A stretch of DNA of 41,991 nucleotides, from NCBI GenBank assembly GCA_905235275.1, contig CAJOLA010000004.1, positions 1-41,991 on the forward strand, written 5' to 3'. Both the position numbers and the translations under genes were made by a program. The notes beneath the pieces were generated by a model. That model did no database searches and was not told where the DNA came from. It saw only the letters and a program-made list of their open reading frames with translations. Below are positions 1 through 9,935 of this stretch, piece by piece. The DNA comes from an uncultured Lachnospiraceae bacterium. GTDB taxonomy: Bacteria; Bacillota; Clostridia; Lachnospirales; Lachnospiraceae. Numbering within the stretch: the stretch's first letter is position 1; the number at the start of each line of letters is the position of its first letter.

Positions 1-966
1 CCTTTCAGTATCGGCATTAAATTTGGTTTTTAAGTGATTATACAAATCAAGCCTCTGACTTATCCTTGAAAATTCCTCCTCGGAATAATCATCGCCATCC
101 GCATAATCGCTTAATGCTCTCACGGAGTCACTTATTATCCCCTCAGCATCGCCAAGCATTTCGTTTAAATTCATAATTTCCCCGTCATAATCGGAAATCT
201 GACTTAACGCTTTCCTTGCGGCGCCTATCATGTCAACCACGTTCTCATTCCCGTATGAGAGCTTACCGAGCGCATCGCTTAACCCCTCATTTATCTTTTG
301 ATGGTTTTGAAGCTTTACGAAGTCTCCTTCGAGTTCAGTGTCTTCACCGACCTTCAGTGCTGCGCTTTCAAGCTCATTCACCTCGAAGCGCAAAAGGTCG
401 GCTTCTCTGAGTCTTACCTCTTCATCTTCTCCGAGTCCCTGCAGCTTAGCTTTTAATTCCTGATATTCACCATACTTATCACGTAAGTCTTTTTTATCGG
501 CCGCAAATTTCTCTCCGCAGAAATAATCCACCATTTCCAGCTGATTTTCTTCTTTTAAGAGTCTGAGATTATCTCTTTGGGCATGCAAATCAAGCAGGAC
601 GGGTGCAATCTCCTTTACCTGCGCCGAATTTACGTTTATTGAATTAATTTTAAACTGTGAACGTCCGGAAAGAATCTTCCGTTGAATAATAAGCTCCCCG
701 TCAGGGATATCGGTATCGAGCATCTCACTTAACATCTCCAATACCTTTTTGTCCGAAAAATAAAAGCCTGCCTGTGCAATCGCAGGTTCGTCCGTCTCCC
801 GAAGCATCTCTCCGGGATTCTTCATGGCTAACGCTATGGCAAGCGAATCAAGAATAATTGACTTACCCGCGCCCGTCTCACCGGTAATCACGGTGAGTCC
901 GCTTTCAAAATCAATATCAGCCTCATCTATCAAAGCCATGTTTTTGACATACAGATTTGTTAGCAT
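1..966 (-). CDS. recN: DNA repair protein RecN, N-terminal part (truncated by left window edge)
   Basis: Manual reverse translation from the ATG at 966: MLTNLYVKNMALIDEADIDFESGLTVITGETGAGKSIILDSL...; SMC-like Walker A GETGAGKS; open to window edge; next to argR. Confidence 0.95.
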   Translation of the reverse strand, partial: MLTNLYVKNMALIDEADIDFESGLTVITGETGAGKSIILDSLAIALAMKNPGEMLRETDEPAIAQAGFYFSDKKVLEMLSEMLDTDIPDGELIIQRKILSGRSQFKINSINVNSAQVKEIAPVLLDLHAQRDNLRLLKEENQLEMVDYFCGEKFAADKKDLRDKYGEYQELKAKLQGLGEDEEVRLREADLLRFEVNELESAALKVGEDTELEGDFVKLQNHQKINEGLSDALGKLSYGNENVVDMIGAARKALSQISDYDGEIMNLNEMLGDAEGIISDSVRALSDYADGDDYSEEEFSRISQRLDLYNHLKTKFNADTER

Positions 967-976
967 TTTTCCCCCG

Positions 977-1429
977 TTATTTTTTTATTACTTTATTAAT
1001 CTTCTCCATAAGAGTCTCTGCCGCCTCGTCATCCTTTGTCGCAAGCATAATGGTATCGTCTCCCGCTATGGATCCGATCTCCTCATCAAAAGAAAGGGCG
1101 TCCACCGCGGCACATACCGCCATGGCCATTCCCGACACGGTCTTTATGACAAGAAGATTCTTTGCCGTATCCATGGATATGAATCCTTCTTTTAACACGT
1201 TTACGTATTTATCACCCATGCTGAATTCGGAAGGATTAAGCACCACATACTTCTGATGCTTTCCGTCCGTGGATGTCTTGGTAAGCTTAAGCTCTCTTAT
1301 ATCTCTTGAGACAGTTGCCTGCGTCACGTTATAACCGGCTCTCTGAAGAGCTTCCGCAAGCTCGTCCTGTGTCTCAATATCATTATTCTCAATAAGTTCC
1401 AATATTTTTTTATGTCGCTGTGTTTTCAT
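977..1429 (-). CDS. argR: Arginine repressor ArgR/AhrC (likely start at internal Met 8 of the ORF)
   Basis: MKTQRHKKILELIENNDIETQDELAEALQRAGYNVTQATVSRDIRELKLTK: ArgR winged-helix signature; conserved position between nadK and recN. Confidence 0.95.
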   Translation of the reverse strand: MKTQRHKKILELIENNDIETQDELAEALQRAGYNVTQATVSRDIRELKLTKTSTDGKHQKYVVLNPSEFSMGDKYVNVLKEGFISMDTAKNLLVIKTVSGMAMAVCAAVDALSFDEEIGSIAGDDTIMLATKDDEAAETLMEKINKVIKK

Positions 1430-1437
1430 GTGCCCCC

Positions 1438-2298
1438 TTATACAAAGCATTGCCTTACGCGCTGCAAAAAGCTGATCTTATTCGTTCTGATAAACAGTGC
1501 CTCTTCGGGAAATCTTCTGATAAGAATCTTATCTCCCGTTTCAAGCTTAAAGCTCGTCTCTCCGTCAAATGTTATCTCTTTGCCTTCGCCCACCATCTTT
1601 TTATCGGTTATCTCGATCTTAATCTCATCATCCGGATCAAGAATAATACTTCTTGAGTTCAGAGTGTGCGGGCAAATCGGAGTTATCATTATCATCTTGG
1701 CATTCGGCTTGATAATCGGTCCTCCCGCAGAAAGTGAATAAGCGGTCGATCCCGTGGCAGTCGTTATTATCACACCGTCGGCAAAGTATGTATTAAGAAA
1801 TTCATTATTTACGGATATATCAAAGTCGATAACCTTAAGACCGCCGCTTCTGTTAATTACGGCTTCGTTAAGAGCAAAATTATCGTAGACGGTCTCTTTG
1901 TTCCTGATAACCTCACCCCATATCATCATACGCTTGGCTGTCTCATATTCTCCCGCAAGATATCTGTCGAGCGACTCGGTTGCCGTCTCCATATCCGTAT
2001 CCGTAAGGAATCCCACAGTACCGATGTTAATTCCAAGAATCGGTATCTTAAGATAATGCAGGTCTCTTGAAGCCTGAAGTATCGTTCCGTCTCCTCCGAG
2101 AGCGATGATGCAGTCAACATCATCAGGCACCTGATTCGCATCCGTATAAAGATACTTTTTATTCTTAATGTTGGGATTCGGCTTCCAGACCGTACACTCC
2201 ATACCTTTTGACTCAAGATATTTTCTTATATTTCCCGAAATCTGCCCGTCAGGGTCTTTATGTTGGTTGGATACTATAAAAAAACGTTTCGTTTCCAT
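1438..2298 (-). CDS. nadK: NAD kinase
   Basis: GGDGTILQASRDL motif and TGSTAYSLSAGGPI; conserved context. Confidence 0.95.
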   Translation of the reverse strand: METKRFFIVSNQHKDPDGQISGNIRKYLESKGMECTVWKPNPNIKNKKYLYTDANQVPDDVDCIIALGGDGTILQASRDLHYLKIPILGINIGTVGFLTDTDMETATESLDRYLAGEYETAKRMMIWGEVIRNKETVYDNFALNEAVINRSGGLKVIDFDISVNNEFLNTYFADGVIITTATGSTAYSLSAGGPIIKPNAKMIMITPICPHTLNSRSIILDPDDEIKIEITDKKMVGEGKEITFDGETSFKLETGDKILIRRFPEEALFIRTNKISFLQRVRQCFV

Positions 2299-2322
2299 AT
2301 GATATATACCCTTTATTTATAT

Positions 2323-3129
2323 TTATAAGCTTTTATGCGCTGCCTCTACTATACCACTAATTAAAGCCTCCGAATCAAAAATATCCGATTCCGGCTTTTC
2401 TCTCATCAGAAAGACAAGGTACTCGATATTACCCTCGGGCCCTTTAATAGGCGAAAAATCAAGGCTTACGGGATACAGTCCCAGGCTTTTTGCATATTCG
2501 CAAACCTTCCAAATCACTTCCTCGTGAACCTTGGAGTCTCTGACCACACCTTTTTTTCCAACCTGCTGCCTTCCGGCCTCAAACTGCGGCTTTATCAGAC
2601 ACACCATCCGGGCGTCGTCACTTAGCAATTCCTTCACGGGCTCAAGTATCTTGGTAAGTGAAATAAATGAAACATCGGCACTCGCAAATTCTATCCTGTC
2701 GGAAATATCCTCCGGCGTCACATACCTGATGTTTGTTCTCTCCATGCAGACAACGCGTTCGTCATTTCTTAAACCCCAGTCAAACTGACCGTGTCCCACG
2801 TCAACCGCATATACCTTTGCCGCGTCATTTTGCAGCATGCAGTCTGTAAAGCCGCCTGTCGATGCGCCTATGTCCATGCACACCTTCCCGGCAAGGTCTA
2901 TCCCGAAGCTCTTTATTGCTTTATCAAGCTTCAGGCCGCCCCTGCTTACAAAGGGAGGCTTTTCACCGCGCACTTCTATATCGGAATCCGTCGAAAATGT
3001 AGCGCCGGCCTTATCTTCCTTTTGTCCGTTCACGTATACGTTTCCGGACATGATAAATGCCTTTGCCTTCTCTCTTGAAGAGGCAAGACCTTTTGAAACC
3101 AGCAGCACGTCCAAACGCTCTTTTTCCAT
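2323..3129 (-). CDS. tlyA: TlyA family rRNA 2'-O-methyltransferase/hemolysin
   Basis: S4 domain N-terminus (RLDVLLVSKGLASSREKAKAFIMSGNVYVNG) plus FtsJ-like KVCMDIGASTGGFTDCML. Confidence 0.93.
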   Translation of the reverse strand: MEKERLDVLLVSKGLASSREKAKAFIMSGNVYVNGQKEDKAGATFSTDSDIEVRGEKPPFVSRGGLKLDKAIKSFGIDLAGKVCMDIGASTGGFTDCMLQNDAAKVYAVDVGHGQFDWGLRNDERVVCMERTNIRYVTPEDISDRIEFASADVSFISLTKILEPVKELLSDDARMVCLIKPQFEAGRQQVGKKGVVRDSKVHEEVIWKVCEYAKSLGLYPVSLDFSPIKGPEGNIEYLVFLMREKPESDIFDSEALISGIVEAAHKSL

Positions 3130-3136
3130 AGCTCTC

Positions 3137-5008
3137 CTATCTGTCGGAAACGTTATTATATTCGGAAATTATACGTTTTTTAACCGTTTCCGGATCTATT
3201 CCCGATTCCTCGAAAAGTATCTTTACGCTTCCATGCTCGACATAATCATCGGGCAATGCTATCGGAAGCACCTTCATGTCAGTCTCCGATTCCGTTACAT
3301 ATCTGCAGACATGCTCTCCCAGTCCGCCCGTCAGGACATTCTCCTCTAAGGTGACAAGGAGCTTATGATTTTCCGCCAGACTCTTAATCAGCTTCTTATC
3401 AATGGGCTTTGCAAATCTTGCATTAATAAGAGTTACGTTAAAGCCCTCGTCCTTTAATCTCTCTCTTGTATTAGCGGCAACGTCAACCATTCTTCCGAGC
3501 GCAAAAAGAGCAATATCCTTCTCTTTATAAATGACCTCGGCTTCTCCCTTTTCTATCGGAGAATTAAATTCCTCAAGCTTTACGGAGGCAGGTCCGCTCG
3601 GATATCTGAGCGCTATCGGACCCGTTGCTTTATTTACCGCATAATCAATCGCTTCCGTCAGTTCTTTTCCGTTCTTTGGCGCAAGCACTGTCATCCCCGG
3701 TATAGATGTAAGGAAGGATATATCAAAAATACCCTGATGCGTCTCGCCGTCACTTCCCACAAGCCCGGCATGATCGATTGCAAAAATCACCTTCAGATTC
3801 TGAAGGCACACGTCATGAACAATCTGATCGTAGGCTCTCTGTAAAAACGAAGAATATACTCCGAATATCGGAATCGCACCGCCCGCGGCAAGACCGGCAG
3901 CAAATGTTACGGCGTGCTGCTCGGCAATACCGACGTCATAATATCTGTTCGGATATTCCTTTGAAAATCTCTTTAAGCCTACTCCGTCAGGCATGGCTGC
4001 CGTAATGCCGACTATCCTGTTATTACTCTTTGCCATCTCGCATATCTTATCCGAGAAAACGGAAGCATAAGACGGACCGGCAGTTTTTAATTTTTCTCCG
4101 GTCTGTATGTCGAACGGTGCCACGCCGTGGAATGATGACGGTGATTTCTCGGCAGGAGTATATCCCTTTCCCTTCTTGGTAAGGACGTGAACCATTACCG
4201 GTCCGCTTATCTTGGACGCATAATTAAAAGCTCTTACCAGCTTGTTAACGTCATGACCGTCAACGGGACCCACATATGTAACTCCGAAGGTTTCCATTAT
4301 CTGTCCCGGAAGAAGTCTCTTCCTGAGACTGTCCTTGGTTCTTTTTAATCTTTTTGTGATCTCACGACCGTGCGGTATGTTCTTTAAATCCTTAATAACA
4401 CGCTCTTTTAAGTCATAATATCTGTCAGAGGTTCTAAGGTCCGTTAAAACATCCGACACACCGCCGACATTCTGTGAAATGGACATATTGTTATCGTTAA
4501 GAACGATAATGAAATTCCCTTTAATATTAGGAGCGTTATTAATGGCTTCATATGCCATGCCTCCCGTAAGGGCGCCGTCTCCTATAACCGATACGACCTT
4601 GTATGTCTTTCCTTCCATGTCTCTTGCGGCCGCATATCCGAGTCCCGCAGAAATTGAGGTCGAGCTGTGTCCCGTATCGAATGCGTCAAATTCGCTCTCT
4701 TCTCTCTTAGGAAAACCGCTCATACCGCCGAATTTGCGCAGTCTGTTGAATCCGCCCTTTCTGCCGGAAAGCAGCTTATGCGTATATGACTGATGTCCGA
4801 CATCCCAGATAATCTTATCCTCGGGAAGATTAAATGCAAGATGGAGCGCCATTGTAAGCTCAACAACGCCCAAATTGGACGCAAGATGACCGCCCGTCTT
4901 ACTTACGCTCTCAATCAGGAACTTTCTGATCTCGCCTGCAAGCGTTGCATATTCAGACGGTGGTATTTTTTTTATGTCGTTTGGATTGTTAATCTTTTCA
5001 AGTATCAT
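3137..5008 (-). CDS. dxs: 1-deoxy-D-xylulose-5-phosphate synthase
   Basis: Full-length transketolase-like protein; GHQSYTHKLLSGR, GDGALTGGMAYEAIN, GLVGSDGETHQG. Confidence 0.97.
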   Translation of the reverse strand: MILEKINNPNDIKKIPPSEYATLAGEIRKFLIESVSKTGGHLASNLGVVELTMALHLAFNLPEDKIIWDVGHQSYTHKLLSGRKGGFNRLRKFGGMSGFPKREESEFDAFDTGHSSTSISAGLGYAAARDMEGKTYKVVSVIGDGALTGGMAYEAINNAPNIKGNFIIVLNDNNMSISQNVGGVSDVLTDLRTSDRYYDLKERVIKDLKNIPHGREITKRLKRTKDSLRKRLLPGQIMETFGVTYVGPVDGHDVNKLVRAFNYASKISGPVMVHVLTKKGKGYTPAEKSPSSFHGVAPFDIQTGEKLKTAGPSYASVFSDKICEMAKSNNRIVGITAAMPDGVGLKRFSKEYPNRYYDVGIAEQHAVTFAAGLAAGGAIPIFGVYSSFLQRAYDQIVHDVCLQNLKVIFAIDHAGLVGSDGETHQGIFDISFLTSIPGMTVLAPKNGKELTEAIDYAVNKATGPIALRYPSGPASVKLEEFNSPIEKGEAEVIYKEKDIALFALGRMVDVAANTRERLKDEGFNVTLINARFAKPIDKKLIKSLAENHKLLVTLEENVLTGGLGEHVCRYVTESETDMKVLPIALPDDYVEHGSVKILFEESGIDPETVKKRIISEYNNVSDR

Positions 5009-5027
5009 GGCGTCTCCTAAGAAGAGA

Positions 5028-5936
5028 TCAGCTTTTCCTGTTAATAAGGCTTCTTATGAGCATAATCAAAAATTCATTGTCACCTGCATTTTTAATTATG
5101 TCTTCTGCTTTAATCGAAAAATCGCTGACGTCCTTCTCTGCTTTTTCAAGTCCGTAAAGTGTCACATATGTCGTCTTATTATTATCGGCGTCACTGTGAA
5201 CGGGCTTGCCTATTTCTTCCTGGTTTCCTGTTTCATCAAGTATATCATCTCTTATCTGAAAAGCCATACCCGTAAATAAACCGGCTTCTCCGAGAGCCTT
5301 AATCTTCTCATTATCAGCCCCTGCAAGAATTGCTCCCGCCATAAATGCCGCCTCAATTAAAGCTCCCGTCTTTAATCTAAATATAAAATCAAGTTCTTCT
5401 TCGCTTAGCTTCTCACCGGTGAGATCCACGTCCAGACACTGTCCTCCCACCATCCCGAATATTCCGGCTTTCTTTGATATAACGCTCATTGCACGCGCAG
5501 CATCTGCGGACCCGGTATTTACCGTCGCATCCGACATAACCTCATATGCAAGATTAAGAAGCGCATCTCCCGCAAGAATTCCGAAATCTTCTCCGTACTT
5601 CGCATGCGTCGTCGGCAGTCCCCGTCTTAACATGTCATTATCCATAGCCGGCAGATCGTCGTGTACGAGTGAGTATGTATGGATAAATTCCATACCTGCC
5701 ATAAAAGGCGCAACTAACGACTCTTCCTTTGACTTATCTCCACCGCAAAGTCTGTAGCTCTCCAGGATAAGCATCGGGCGAAGTCTTTTACCGCCTGCTT
5801 TCACGCTGTAATTTACCGCTTCGGATATCTTTTTATACTTATCTTTTTCTTCGGGAAGAAAATTATAAATAAGAGAATTAATATAATCAACTTCTTTTTT
5901 TAATATTCCCTTAAATTCCTCTTCGGTCATATTCAA
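5028..5936 (-). CDS. ispA: Polyprenyl (farnesyl/geranyl) diphosphate synthase
   Basis: DDLPAMDND and DDILD Asp-rich motifs; GGKRLRP. Confidence 0.93.
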   Translation of the reverse strand: MNMTEEEFKGILKKEVDYINSLIYNFLPEEKDKYKKISEAVNYSVKAGGKRLRPMLILESYRLCGGDKSKEESLVAPFMAGMEFIHTYSLVHDDLPAMDNDMLRRGLPTTHAKYGEDFGILAGDALLNLAYEVMSDATVNTGSADAARAMSVISKKAGIFGMVGGQCLDVDLTGEKLSEEELDFIFRLKTGALIEAAFMAGAILAGADNEKIKALGEAGLFTGMAFQIRDDILDETGNQEEIGKPVHSDADNNKTTYVTLYGLEKAEKDVSDFSIKAEDIIKNAGDNEFLIMLIRSLINRKS

Positions 5937-6142
5937 CCTTCCTCTTCGGTCTCTGATTCCTCAGATATTATCTGCATTTCCTTTTCGACTTTATTAATGC
6001 TGTCATTACAGTTTTGAACAAGCTTAATTCCCTTTTTGTATAATTCAAACGACTCATCAAGAGATAACTCTCCCGACTCCATCTGTTCAATTATCTTATC
6101 AAGCTCTTCAAAATTACTTTCCAAAACATCCTTCTTTTCCAT
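5933..6142 (-). CDS. xseB: Exodeoxyribonuclease VII small subunit (likely start MEKKDVLESNFEELD)
   Basis: LDKIIEQMESGELSLDESFELYKKGIKLVQNC; directly downstream of xseA. Confidence 0.93.
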   Translation of the reverse strand: MEKKDVLESNFEELDKIIEQMESGELSLDESFELYKKGIKLVQNCNDSINKVEKEMQIISEESETEEEG

Positions 6143-7394
6143 CGGTCTTCTCCTTAATGGCTGCTTTCGCATTTCCGTCCGTAAAATATATCTTTACCGT
6201 ATCGTCGATATTAATATCATTAATGCTGTTTACACGCTTCCCCTTTTCATCCTCGACATATCCGTATCCCCTCGATAATGAATTAAGAGGAGAAAGCGCT
6301 TCGAGCTTACCTGCATAGCCTGATATCTGCTGCTTCCCCATGGCAAGCGTCCGGCTCATAAGCATTTGTATCTTGTCCGCATTACCCGACACCATCGCGG
6401 AATATCTCATAAGAACATTTTTTAAAATACGATCCAAAAGTTCTTTTTTGTTTTGTGCCAGCTTCTTTTGGGAATCAAGCTTTGCCTTCGGGCTTTGAGC
6501 CTGCAGCTTTAACCGGTAATTCTCAAGCCTAATTTTTAGATCATCTATCTTATCCGCCAAAATACCCGTCACCGTATCACGGTATCCGAATATCCGCTCC
6601 TTAATATAACTCCATTCGCACACCGCGCGCCTTGCCGCATCGGAAGGCGTCGCCGCCCTTACGTCGGCAACAAAATCGGTGATTGCAACGTCCGTCTCAT
6701 GTCCCACGGCAGACACTATGGGAGTTTTTGCCATGAATACGGCCTCAGCCGTCTCCCTCTCGTTAAATGCCCAGAGGTCTTCAATGGAGCCTCCGCCGCG
6801 ACCGATAATAATCACATCAAGCCCCAGCTTATCAAGGGTTTTAATACCTTTTACGATACTTGCCGTTGCACCTTCACCCTGAACAAGTGCCGGATACAAA
6901 AAAAGTTCGACGTACGGATTCCTGTCATAACTGATGTGCATTATATCCTGAATGGCCGCTCCGGTCCTTGCCGTAACTATACCGATACGTCTTGCAAATT
7001 CCGGAATCGGTTTCTTATATTGCGCGGAAAAGTATCCTATCTCCTCGAATTCTTTTTTTAACTGTTCAAACTTAAGATGGAGATCGCCCAGCCCTTCAGG
7101 CCTTATCTCCAATACGTTTATCTGATAATAACCGCCAACCTCATATACCGAAATGCTTCCGGTAACTATAACCTTCTGTCCGTCCTCAAGGTTAAATGCC
7201 GGTCTCGGTCTCGTTTTCCATAAAACGGCTTTAATGTTGGACTTTTCATCCTTTAAAGTAAAATAAATGTGTCCGTTATCATGATGCTTACAATTGGATA
7301 TCTCACCCTTCACACAGATATTGCTTAACGCAAAATCCTGGGAAATAAGAGTCTTTATCCTCGCATTCACTTCAGATACTGAATATTCTTTCAA
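6114..7394 (-). CDS. xseA: Exodeoxyribonuclease VII large subunit
   Basis: OB-fold N-terminus, GIVTARTGAAIQDI, IIIGRGGGSIEDLWAFNE, SAVGHETDVAITDFVADVRAATPSDAA. Confidence 0.97.
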   Translation of the reverse strand: MKEYSVSEVNARIKTLISQDFALSNICVKGEISNCKHHDNGHIYFTLKDEKSNIKAVLWKTRPRPAFNLEDGQKVIVTGSISVYEVGGYYQINVLEIRPEGLGDLHLKFEQLKKEFEEIGYFSAQYKKPIPEFARRIGIVTARTGAAIQDIMHISYDRNPYVELFLYPALVQGEGATASIVKGIKTLDKLGLDVIIIGRGGGSIEDLWAFNERETAEAVFMAKTPIVSAVGHETDVAITDFVADVRAATPSDAARRAVCEWSYIKERIFGYRDTVTGILADKIDDLKIRLENYRLKLQAQSPKAKLDSQKKLAQNKKELLDRILKNVLMRYSAMVSGNADKIQMLMSRTLAMGKQQISGYAGKLEALSPLNSLSRGYGYVEDEKGKRVNSINDINIDDTVKIYFTDGNAKAAIKEKTDGKEGCFGK

Positions 7395-7852
7395 TCTTTT
7401 GCTCCCGAATCCTTCGGCTTTACAGCCGCCAAAATCCCGTTAATAAAGGCAGGCGCATCAGCCTCGCCATAACTTTTGGCAAGCTCAACCGCCTCGTTAA
7501 TTGCCACATTATCGGGAATATTCTCATCAAAAAGAATCTCGTAAACAGCCACTCTGAGTATGGCAAGCTCTGCTTTTCCGATCCTTGAAGTGGACCACCC
7601 CTTGGAGTTCTTATTGATAACCTCGTCAATCTCACCGACGGACTCCAAAATCTTTGCGGACTTATCCGCGATATAGTCTCTGTCTTCGTCGTTTAGAATG
7701 ATTGCATTTCCGTCATCATCCGTCAAATTATCAAGGTACAAGGAAATCTGTTCAGGGGCCCGTTCTTCTTCGATAAAATCCTTAGTAAATATAATCTTAA
7801 AAATATGTTCTCTAATCTGTGATCTTGTAACTGAATCCTTACCCTTACTCAT
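7391..7852 (-). CDS. nusB: Transcription antitermination factor NusB
   Basis: NusB fold signature ILRVAVYEILFDENIPDNVAINEAVELAKSYGEADAPAFINGILAA. Confidence 0.95.
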   Translation of the reverse strand: MSKGKDSVTRSQIREHIFKIIFTKDFIEEERAPEQISLYLDNLTDDDGNAIILNDEDRDYIADKSAKILESVGEIDEVINKNSKGWSTSRIGKAELAILRVAVYEILFDENIPDNVAINEAVELAKSYGEADAPAFINGILAAVKPKDSGAKD

Positions 7853-8228
7853 TATCTACTGATACTCCGGCAATTTTTACGTTTACGCTTTTTACTTTAA
7901 GACCCGTCATGGTCTCAATGGCTGACTTAACCTTTTCCTGTACCTGCTCACAAACCTCGGGTATCTCATATCCGTCGGCAATGTTAATGGAAACGTCCAC
8001 ATCAATGGTCTTCTCGCCTACGCGAAGCTTAACTCCTTTTGAGAGCTTCCCTGCTCCAAGGTGGCTTACAAGCTCATTAGTCACGTTACCGGCCATTGAC
8101 TCGACACCTTTTACCTCTGTTGCCGCAAGTGCTGCAATAACCACAACAACCTCATCCGAGATACGCACTTCACCTATATTAATGTTCTCCCTTATTGGAT
8201 AATTGATACGCTTTGCCTCACTCATCAC
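7845..8228 (-). CDS. Asp23/Gls24 family envelope stress response protein
   Basis: ISDEVVVVIAALAATEVKGVESMAGN...KGVKLRVGEKTIDVDVSINIADGYEIPEVCEQVQEKVKSAIETMTG. Confidence 0.93.
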   Translation of the reverse strand: MMSEAKRINYPIRENINIGEVRISDEVVVVIAALAATEVKGVESMAGNVTNELVSHLGAGKLSKGVKLRVGEKTIDVDVSINIADGYEIPEVCEQVQEKVKSAIETMTGLKVKSVNVKIAGVSVDNE

Positions 8229-8274
8229 AAACCTCCTGATTCTAGGGCTTATTACCGTAAATTACTTACCCCCG

Positions 8275-8280
8275 ATTATA
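8275..8280 (-). promoter_or_regulatory. Putative extended -10 (TGATATAAT) for the asp23-nusB-xse-isp-dxs-recN cluster
   Basis: Minus strand reads TGTGATATAAT about 50 nt upstream of the asp23 start; -35 not clear. Confidence 0.6.
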
Positions 8281-8292
8281 TCACATTTTGAA

Positions 8293-8321
8293 TTTACAAA
8301 ACAAAAACTTTACAGTAAAAT
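8293..8321 (+). promoter_or_regulatory. Putative sigmaA-type promoter for the MurE-like gene: TTTACA-N17-TAAAAT
   Basis: -35 at 8293-8298, 17-nt spacer, -10 at 8316-8321, upstream of the start at 8364. Confidence 0.6.
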
Positions 8322-8363
8322 GCAATCATCTATTTGCACGATTAAGCGCGGGGAGGCATTTCC

Positions 8364-9932
8364 ATGACATTTTCACTTAAATTCTCACAAATACGCGATT
8401 TACTAAAGAGACATTCTCTCTTAAAAGAGACAAATATCACGCAGGACGGAGAAGTTGACTTCGTAACGTACGACTCCAGACAATCAAAAGACGGCGCCCT
8501 TTTTGTATGCAAGGGCGTTCATTTTAAGGAAGAATATTTCGAAAGCGCCAAAAACGCCGGCTTTGCCTGCTATATGTCCGAAACCGTCTATGATGACAGC
8601 CTTCCTTTCTTTTTGGTAAATGACATAAGAAAAGCCCTTTCCGTTGTCTCCATTGAATATTACCGCCGTCCGTCGGATTCCTTTAAGCTTGTGGGAATCA
8701 CGGGTACGGCCGGTAAAACTACGACCGCATATATGATTCACTCAATCATGAACGCCGAATCGGGAAAGGAAACGGGGCTTATCTCGACAAATGAAACATA
8801 CTGCGGAGGGGAGCATCTTGAAGCGGAAAATACAACACCCGAATCACTTAAGCTTCAGGCTCTTTTTGCGGAAGCACGAAAAAATGAACTCCCCTTTGTT
8901 ACCATGGAGGTATCATCTCAGGCCTACAGTGTGTTTAGGGTGTATGATCAGACATTTGACGTCGGGATATTTATGAATATCGACAAGGATCATATCGGGG
9001 GACCGGAGCATCCGTCTTATGAGCATTACCGCGACTGCAAGCTCGAGTTTATAAAAAACAGCCGTATCGTACCCGTTTATGCGCGAACAAAAGAGATGGA
9101 CAGGATTATCGAGACCGCACGCGCGGCTGACTGTAAGCTGATTTTATTTGATGTATTTAACGATAATATCACTCTTTCCGCAGACAGCGAGATTAATGCG
9201 ACGGAAACTCCCGATATTAAGGCTCTTGAAGAAAAACTGGGACGTGCCATTGACTTTTGTTATATCGACAGCGTTAAGCCGCTTGACGACGGCGGGTATT
9301 CATTTGTATACCACGGAAATGACGGGGAATCGCTCACTCTTTCATGCGATATGACCGGATATTTTAATATAATAAATGCATGTGCCGCAGTTGTCGCAGC
9401 CAAATACCTGGGCGTTAAGAATGAATCTATTGTAAAGGGACTCTCTCACGTATATGTGCCCGGCCGCATGAATGTCTACAAAAAAGACAATTGCACCATC
9501 ATCGTTGATTATGCCCATAACCGCCTTACTCTTCTTGAATTCCTTAAAGCATGCAGGAGGGATTATGAAGGTCACAGACTCAGTGTCGTAATCGGTGCGG
9601 CCGGCAAAAACCATCTGCGCCGTGATGATATCGCAGGACTTTGCGGAAAGTATGCTGACTTTTTATATCTTACGGATGAGGATCCCGATTTCGAGGACCC
9701 GCAGGAGATATGTGAAGACATCGCATCACGCATTCCCGAAGGCAGCGCGCCTTACGAGATAATAGTCGGACGTCCCGATGCAATAAAAAAAGCACTCGCC
9801 GACTGCCTTGCCCGTGATGATAAGAATATCATCGCGATTCTTGGCAAAGGCTCGGAGCGCTTTATTAAACTTCATGGAAAGCATGTCCCCTGTGAATCGG
9901 ATTCTGAAGTTGTTGAGAATCTGATTAAATAA
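8364..9932 (+). CDS. Mur ligase family protein, MurE-like (UDP-N-acetylmuramyl-tripeptide synthetase-like), amino-acid specificity uncertain
   Basis: GITGTAGKTTTAYMI P-loop, MEVSSQAY, VDYAHN; DEDPDFEDP where DAP-adding MurE has DNPR; GKGSERF where MurE usually has GKGHE. Confidence 0.88.
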   Translation: MTFSLKFSQIRDLLKRHSLLKETNITQDGEVDFVTYDSRQSKDGALFVCKGVHFKEEYFESAKNAGFACYMSETVYDDSLPFFLVNDIRKALSVVSIEYYRRPSDSFKLVGITGTAGKTTTAYMIHSIMNAESGKETGLISTNETYCGGEHLEAENTTPESLKLQALFAEARKNELPFVTMEVSSQAYSVFRVYDQTFDVGIFMNIDKDHIGGPEHPSYEHYRDCKLEFIKNSRIVPVYARTKEMDRIIETARAADCKLILFDVFNDNITLSADSEINATETPDIKALEEKLGRAIDFCYIDSVKPLDDGGYSFVYHGNDGESLTLSCDMTGYFNIINACAAVVAAKYLGVKNESIVKGLSHVYVPGRMNVYKKDNCTIIVDYAHNRLTLLEFLKACRRDYEGHRLSVVIGAAGKNHLRRDDIAGLCGKYADFLYLTDEDPDFEDPQEICEDIASRIPEGSAPYEIIVGRPDAIKKALADCLARDDKNIIAILGKGSERFIKLHGKHVPCESDSEVVENLIK

Positions 9933-9935
9933 AAT

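Noticed and set aside
824-1256. Overlapping plus-strand small ORFs near recN/argR
   Set aside because: Antisense to argR and recN; no RBS or coding character beyond chance.
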